A stretch of 46,738 nt of DNA, taken from Paratractidigestivibacter sp963605405. GTDB taxonomy: Bacteria; Actinomycetota; Coriobacteriia; Coriobacteriales; Atopobiaceae. The notes below the pieces were generated by a model, which was given only the letters and a program-made list of their open reading frames with translations, searched no databases and had not been told where the DNA came from. Shown one piece after another: positions 45,311 to 46,738 of the stretch (positions are counted from its first letter, which is position 1; the number at the start of each line of letters is the position of its first letter). Made by a program: the position numbers and the translations under genes. Location: NCBI GenBank assembly GCA_963605405.1, contig CAVCUP010000022.1, positions 1-46,738 on the forward strand. The letters are read 5' to 3'.

Positions 45311-45754
45311 GGAATCCTCCCCGCGGTCGACAACTGGGCTGGATTGTATCCCGAACGAGCCGGCGGCAAGAAGTTCGCTATGGCTCGGGGAACCGACGAC
45401 GCGTTTCGCGGGACCGCGATGAGCCGCAAGCTCGACAGTGATGAAAAAATCGAGATTCTGGGTACTTTATTAAGCATTTGATGCTCTGTCATCCATCAGC
45501 CAACTGGGCAAACGCTCCTCAGCCCTCCCCTTCCGGAGCTCGTGGCGGCCCCCATGCCCCACAAACATCCCAAACAAGCACGCAGAATCCAGAAAAAATG
45601 ATCACTACGGCCCCAAATAGGCCCCTTCGGCCCCGAATCGCCCCGCATAACGTGCAAGGGCCGTGGCAAAGAAGCGCCTAGGCCGTCCCGCTACCGCCCA
45701 CCGAGCCGCCCATTGGTAGAATGGGCCGCGAACCTGCGCCCTAAGGAGAAACGC
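45311..45754. other. Divergent RpiR/HAD promoter region with quadruplex motif
   Basis: No gene is supported. It contains TACAAT (45343-45348, minus strand) for the RpiR gene. A four-tract G-quadruplex motif lies on the minus strand (45611-45644). TAGAAT (about 45717-45722) is a possible -10 for the HAD gene. A relatively AT-rich stretch lies at 45440-45490. Confidence 0.6.
45611..45644 (-). other. Predicted G-quadruplex motif
   Basis: Four GGGG tracts on the minus strand (plus-strand CCCC at 45611-45614, 45622-45625, 45631-45634 and 45641-45644) are separated by loops of 7, 5 and 6 nt. This fits a canonical intramolecular quadruplex. It lies about 110 bp upstream of the HAD gene, on its template strand. 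Confidence 0.75.
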
Positions 45755-46591
45755 ATGCTGGATTACACCGAAGACAAAGATCTCGCGAGCATCAAGCTGC
45801 TCGCGGTCGACATGGACCTCACGCTGCTGGCCGACGACGGGTCGCTGCCCGAGCGCATGGCCGAGCGCATCGAGGCGCTTGGCCATGCGGGCGTCGTCTT
45901 CTGCCCCGCGAGCGGCCGGCCCGTGCCCACTCTCCAGCTCGCCTTCCCCGAGTCTGCCTCGCTCATCGCAGCCTGCGGTGACAACGGCGGCAACGTCGTC
46001 TACCAGGGACGCGTTGTGTATCGCGACCGCATCGACCCGGCCCTTTGGCGCGCCGTCGCCGCCCGCGCCGACGAGTTCTCGGACAACGTCCCCGTGCTCT
46101 GCTGCTACGACCACGCAATCTGCCTCGAGCGCGACCGCGCCCACTACGACGCCATCTACAAGTACTACAAGGACATCCGCTGGATCGATTCCTACGACGA
46201 CGTGGACGACGCGGCGAACAAGTTCAGCATGTACTTCCCCGCTTACGACGCCGAGCCCGCGTTCAGGAACATCTACCAGCCCGAGTTCAGCGACAAGCTC
46301 TACGCTACCAACGCCGGGCGCGAGTGGATCGACTTCATGAACCTGGGCGTCTCCAAGGGCGAGGGCGTGGCGCATCTCTGCGAGCACCTCGGTATCGACA
46401 TCGCGGACGCCGCGGCCGTGGGCGACACCTACAACGACATCCCCATGCTCGAGCGCGTGGGCCACAGCTTCATCGTGGCCAATGCCGAGAAGCACATGGA
46501 GGACCACGCCCGCTTCCGCGTGCCGTCCAACAACGACCGGGGCGTCGCCGTCCTCATCGACGCGATCCTCGCGGCAAAGGGCGCGGCGTAG
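45755..46591 (+). CDS. Cof-type HAD-superfamily phosphatase
   Basis: The 278-residue protein has all HAD motifs: DMDLT (motif I, nucleophile Asp), ASGRP (motif II), the Lys in GVSKGEGV (motif III) and GDTYNDIPML (motif IV). A C2-type cap lies between about residues 85 and 190. Such enzymes dephosphorylate sugar phosphates, FMN or PLP; the substrate cannot be told. ATG 45755 has AAGGAG; an upstream in-frame start at 45713 lacks one. It is divergent from the RpiR gene. Confidence 0.92.
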   Translation: MLDYTEDKDLASIKLLAVDMDLTLLADDGSLPERMAERIEALGHAGVVFCPASGRPVPTLQLAFPESASLIAACGDNGGNVVYQGRVVYRDRIDPALWRAVAARADEFSDNVPVLCCYDHAICLERDRAHYDAIYKYYKDIRWIDSYDDVDDAANKFSMYFPAYDAEPAFRNIYQPEFSDKLYATNAGREWIDFMNLGVSKGEGVAHLCEHLGIDIADAAAVGDTYNDIPMLERVGHSFIVANAEKHMEDHARFRVPSNNDRGVAVLIDAILAAKGAA

Positions 46592-46645
46592 CGACAGCGT
46601 TCAAAAGCCGGCGAAGGGCGACCCCCTTGCCCGCACACAACAAAC

Positions 46646-46690
46646 GACTCCCCGGGGCGGCATGGCTAAACACCCCGGGGAGTCTTTCTT
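46646..46690 (+). terminator. Terminator of the HAD phosphatase gene
   Basis: A perfect 12-bp stem GACTCCCCGGGG/CCCCGGGGAGTC (46646-46657 with 46673-46684) with a 15-nt loop is followed by TTTCTT. Confidence 0.92.
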
Positions 46691-46738
46691 ACCTCACGGC
46701 ATGCCGTGGCAAGAAGCAAAGTAAATAAAGCGCAGGTC

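Overview
The window is about 47 kb of high-GC DNA with mostly minus-strand genes, frequent GTG and TTG starts, FtsZ with SepF but no FtsA, a type III glutamine synthetase, and DivIVA/YggT next to the division genes. This points to an actinobacterium, most likely of the class Coriobacteriia (Collinsella/Olsenella-like). The class is an inference from gene content and composition, not from an alignment. I see no prophage, insertion sequence, CRISPR array or rRNA.

Layout. 1-155: two tRNA genes (Glu, cut by the window edge, and Gln) with a good promoter. 273-2760: divergent NhaC-type antiporter and LysR regulator. 3019-7697: CCA-adding enzyme, cold-shock protein, family 2 glycosyltransferase, YigZ and an orphan PTS EIIA (minus strand). 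7839-8200: RNase P RNA on the plus strand, followed by two long hairpins with identical loops. 8477-15302: CPBP protease, divIVA, yggT, proC, sepF, yggS, pgeF and ftsZ. 15303-31285: the division and cell-wall (dcw) cluster, read right to left as mraZ-rsmH-ftsL-ftsI-murF-mraY-murD-ftsW-(gap)-murG-murC-murB-ftsQ. murE and ftsA are absent. 31542-36574: Xer recombinase, CTP synthase and glutamine synthetase III. 36866-38203: membrane-anchored polysaccharide deacetylase (plus). 38800-42206: polA and rnhA, overlapping by one base. 42724-45310: small flavodoxin-like protein, PhzF-family protein and RpiR/SIS regulator. 45755-46591: HAD phosphatase (plus).

How the genes work together. Most of the window makes and divides the cell wall. 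MurF, MraY, MurD, MurG, MurC and MurB make and transfer the precursor, FtsW and FtsI polymerise and cross-link it at the septum, and FtsQ and FtsL scaffold them. FtsZ, SepF and DivIVA place the machinery, and PgeF may edit stem peptides. PolA and RNase HI remove and replace RNA primers.

Most unusual content. The long non-coding gaps hold large foldback structures. Two of them (20715-21059 and 43306-43537) are tandem arrays of a 41-bp unit followed by the same unit in inverted orientation, in exact mirror register. The two arrays have different unit sequences but the same 41-bp period and the same mirror plan. A third locus (8220-8386) has two hairpins whose stems differ completely while the 12-nt loop is identical. 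These are the best candidates for an undescribed structured-element family. FtsW and FtsQ also carry long disordered low-complexity extensions.
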